Positions 21,419-22,678 of a stretch of 22,678 bases of DNA are shown piece by piece. This stretch comes from a virus. Every line of letters starts with the position of its first letter. Position 1 is the first letter of the stretch. Position numbers and translations under genes: made by a program. The notes under the pieces are model-generated. The model saw only the letters and a list, made by a program, of their open reading frames with translations. It searched no databases and was not told the DNA's origin. The stretch is taken from the IMG/VR virus record IMGVR_UViG_3300017779_000172, positions 1 to 22,678 of that record, one strand, 5' to 3'.

Positions 21419-22599
21419 TGGCAAAATTTGCATCTGGTATAAAATCAAAAGCAATAAGTGATATAAGTGGTTTTGAGGTAAGATATACTCAATTAAGAAC
21501 CACTTGGGATAATCTTAGAGTAGAACCAGAAGAATACGACCCAAAGCAACCACAACTTACACCTGCCAAAAATGTTACAGATGCAACTGCATTATTTAAT
21601 CCACGACCAAATAATGACCCAGAAAATGTAACAATCCAAATTGGTTTTACTCAAGATATATTCGCTTCAAGAATAGCTAGGTCGCAAACTGGTATTGGTG
21701 CTCATGCAAGAGGAAATGTAGGTACAGTATCTTTTGTAATAGAAGAAGAACAAACAGGTGTTGCAGGAACAACTGCTATAGGTGCTTTTGGTGCAGGGTT
21801 TGATGTATCTGGAGTTGCAGGAACAACTGCTATTGGTAATTATACACCACAAGACCAAATAGACGTAGATGTTACAGAGGTTGGAGCTACAAGTGCTATT
21901 GGTGCATTTGGTGCAGGTGTTGGTATAACTGGTGTTCAAGCTACTGGTGGAACTGGTACTGAAACAATTACACATGATAGAATATTTGATTTACCAAATG
22001 GTGGAGTAGATGGAACTGGTGCGATTGGTACTTCTGCACCACAAACAGATGTCATATCTACTAATATTGCAGGTACTAGTGCAGTTGGTGCTGAAATACC
22101 ACAATCAGATGTTATAGCGACTGGAGTTACAGGAACTGGTGTTATTGGTACGTTTGGAGAAGAAGGTAATGGTACATTAAATCTAACTATTACACCAACA
22201 AGTGCTACTGGTACTGCCAATGCAGGTTCAGAAGTTGCTGAAAGTGAAATACCAGAAACAAACACTAATGGTTGGGGTGAGCAAACATGGGGTTCTGGTA
22301 TATGGGGTGGAGATGGAGAAGTTAAGGCAACTGGTGGCGTAGGTGCATCATCTATAGATATTTTCATAGGTCCATTCCCAACTGGAGTTGCGGGAAATAC
22401 TGCGATAGGTACTTATGTACCAGAAAATGAACTTACAGAGAGTGGAGTTGCAGGAACTGGTGGAGTTGGTACATTAAGCCTTGATACTGATGTTGATGTA
22501 ACTGGTATTGCAGGTACGTTTGCAATAGGAGAAGAATCAGTTATTATAGATGGAGGATTTGGAGAAGGAACTTATGGCTCAGGAACGTGGGGTAATTAA
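21418..22599 (+). CDS. Phage structural protein with glycine-rich tandem repeats
   Basis: A 393-residue protein. The N-terminal ~100 residues are a conserved module: KAISDISGFEVRYTQLRTTW, DNLRVEPEEYDPKQPQLTPA, then DATALFNPRPNN, known to me from marine phage neck or tail proteins. From about residue 110 onwards some ten to twelve degenerate ~20-residue units occur (TGVAGTTAIGAFGAG, SGVAGTTAIGNYTPQ, TGVAGNTAIGTYVPEN, SGVAGTGGVGTLS). Two WG/YG segments are interspersed (NGWGEQTWGSGIWGG and GFGEGTYGSGTWGN, the latter ending the protein). This suits an extended surface fibre or spike. It starts on a TAATG overlap with the adaptor gene and is followed directly by the next ATG. Confidence 0.75.
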   Translation: MAKFASGIKSKAISDISGFEVRYTQLRTTWDNLRVEPEEYDPKQPQLTPAKNVTDATALFNPRPNNDPENVTIQIGFTQDIFASRIARSQTGIGAHARGNVGTVSFVIEEEQTGVAGTTAIGAFGAGFDVSGVAGTTAIGNYTPQDQIDVDVTEVGATSAIGAFGAGVGITGVQATGGTGTETITHDRIFDLPNGGVDGTGAIGTSAPQTDVISTNIAGTSAVGAEIPQSDVIATGVTGTGVIGTFGEEGNGTLNLTITPTSATGTANAGSEVAESEIPETNTNGWGEQTWGSGIWGGDGEVKATGGVGASSIDIFIGPFPTGVAGNTAIGTYVPENELTESGVAGTGGVGTLSLDTDVDVTGIAGTFAIGEESVIIDGGFGEGTYGSGTWGN

Positions 22600-22678
22600 A
22601 TGAATTATACAAATTTAGTAACAAACATTCAAAATTTTCTGGAAGATGATGGAACAGAGTTATCTGTATCAATACCTG
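22600..22678 (+). CDS. Tail/neck gene, N-terminal fragment
   Basis: The window ends 26 codons into this ORF: MNYTNLVTNIQNFLEDDGTE then LSVSIP. MNYTxLVxxIQNFxE... followed by a hydrophobic IP is the recurring start of a small phage tail or DNA-stabilisation protein encoded after gp4-like adaptors in marine podoviruses. The ATG directly follows the previous stop codon. Only the start is visible, so the family call is tentative. Confidence 0.5.
   Translation, partial: MNYTNLVTNIQNFLEDDGTELSVSIP

Noticed and set aside
21667-22367. Two long minus-strand open frames (102 and 143 aa) opposite the repeat protein
   Set aside because: They are by-products of the repetitive, stop-poor Gly/Thr/Val codons on the plus strand; composition (Cys/Ser/Thr- or Pro/Val-rich) is not protein-like and there is no ribosome site.
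1-22678. tRNA genes, CRISPR arrays, insertion sequences, integrase or attachment sites
   Set aside because: No cloverleaf-like segment, regularly spaced repeats, transposase or integrase motifs were seen; the only exact longer repeat noted is the 25-nt promoter block.

Overview
The window is a contiguous stretch of a tailed double-stranded DNA phage genome: the packaging, virion and tail genes of what looks like a marine podovirus-type phage. The DNA is AT-rich (roughly one third G+C by eye), genes are packed with stop/start overlaps, and there are no tRNA, rRNA, IS or CRISPR features. The gene set (TAGT-type glycosyltransferase, deviant Walker A terminase, large portal, polyvalent-type giant protein, GroES-like co-chaperonin, Mu gpT-like capsid, gp4-like adaptor, glycine-rich repeat protein) fits uncultured marine phages of AT-rich alphaproteobacteria such as SAR11 or SAR116. 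The host assignment is inference from composition and gene content only.

Layout. (1) 1-1710: end of a SleB-like cell-wall hydrolase, a ParB-like domain protein and a TET-associated-type glycosyltransferase, in overlapping order; the last two look like a DNA-modification pair. (2) 1737-6070: terminase small subunit, terminase large subunit, portal. (3) 6070-13930: probable virion or internal proteins, including a methionine-rich protein with a four-copy motif, a series of small lysine-rich proteins (two under 60 aa), a 970-aa polyvalent-type protein and a 426-aa protein with an internal twin-arginine-like motif. (4) 14074-15665: an inverted islet of five small genes on the minus strand with its own two near-identical promoters, a strong terminator, hairpins and a repeated ribosome-binding leader; two products resemble ArdC-N and YodL domains. 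(5) 15832-19571: plus-strand head-assembly operon with micro-ORFs, GroES-like co-chaperonin, scaffold, conserved head gene, decoration-like protein and major capsid protein, closed by a 10-bp hairpin. (6) 19670-22678: accessory virion proteins, head-tail adaptor, a repeat-rich surface protein and the start of the next tail gene.

How the genes fit together: the scaffold, capsid protein and co-chaperonin would build the procapsid; terminase packages DNA through the portal; the adaptor and tail genes complete the neck and tail; the large proteins of region 3 are candidates for internal or ejected proteins; the ParB-like/glycosyltransferase pair may decorate phage DNA; and the minus-strand islet, with separate promoters, is the best candidate for independently expressed host-interaction or counter-defence functions. 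The most noteworthy points are the inverted islet with its duplicated promoter, the 113-nt dual-frame overlap encoding oppositely charged segments, the internal Tat-like motif, and a shared hairpin motif at three transcript boundaries.
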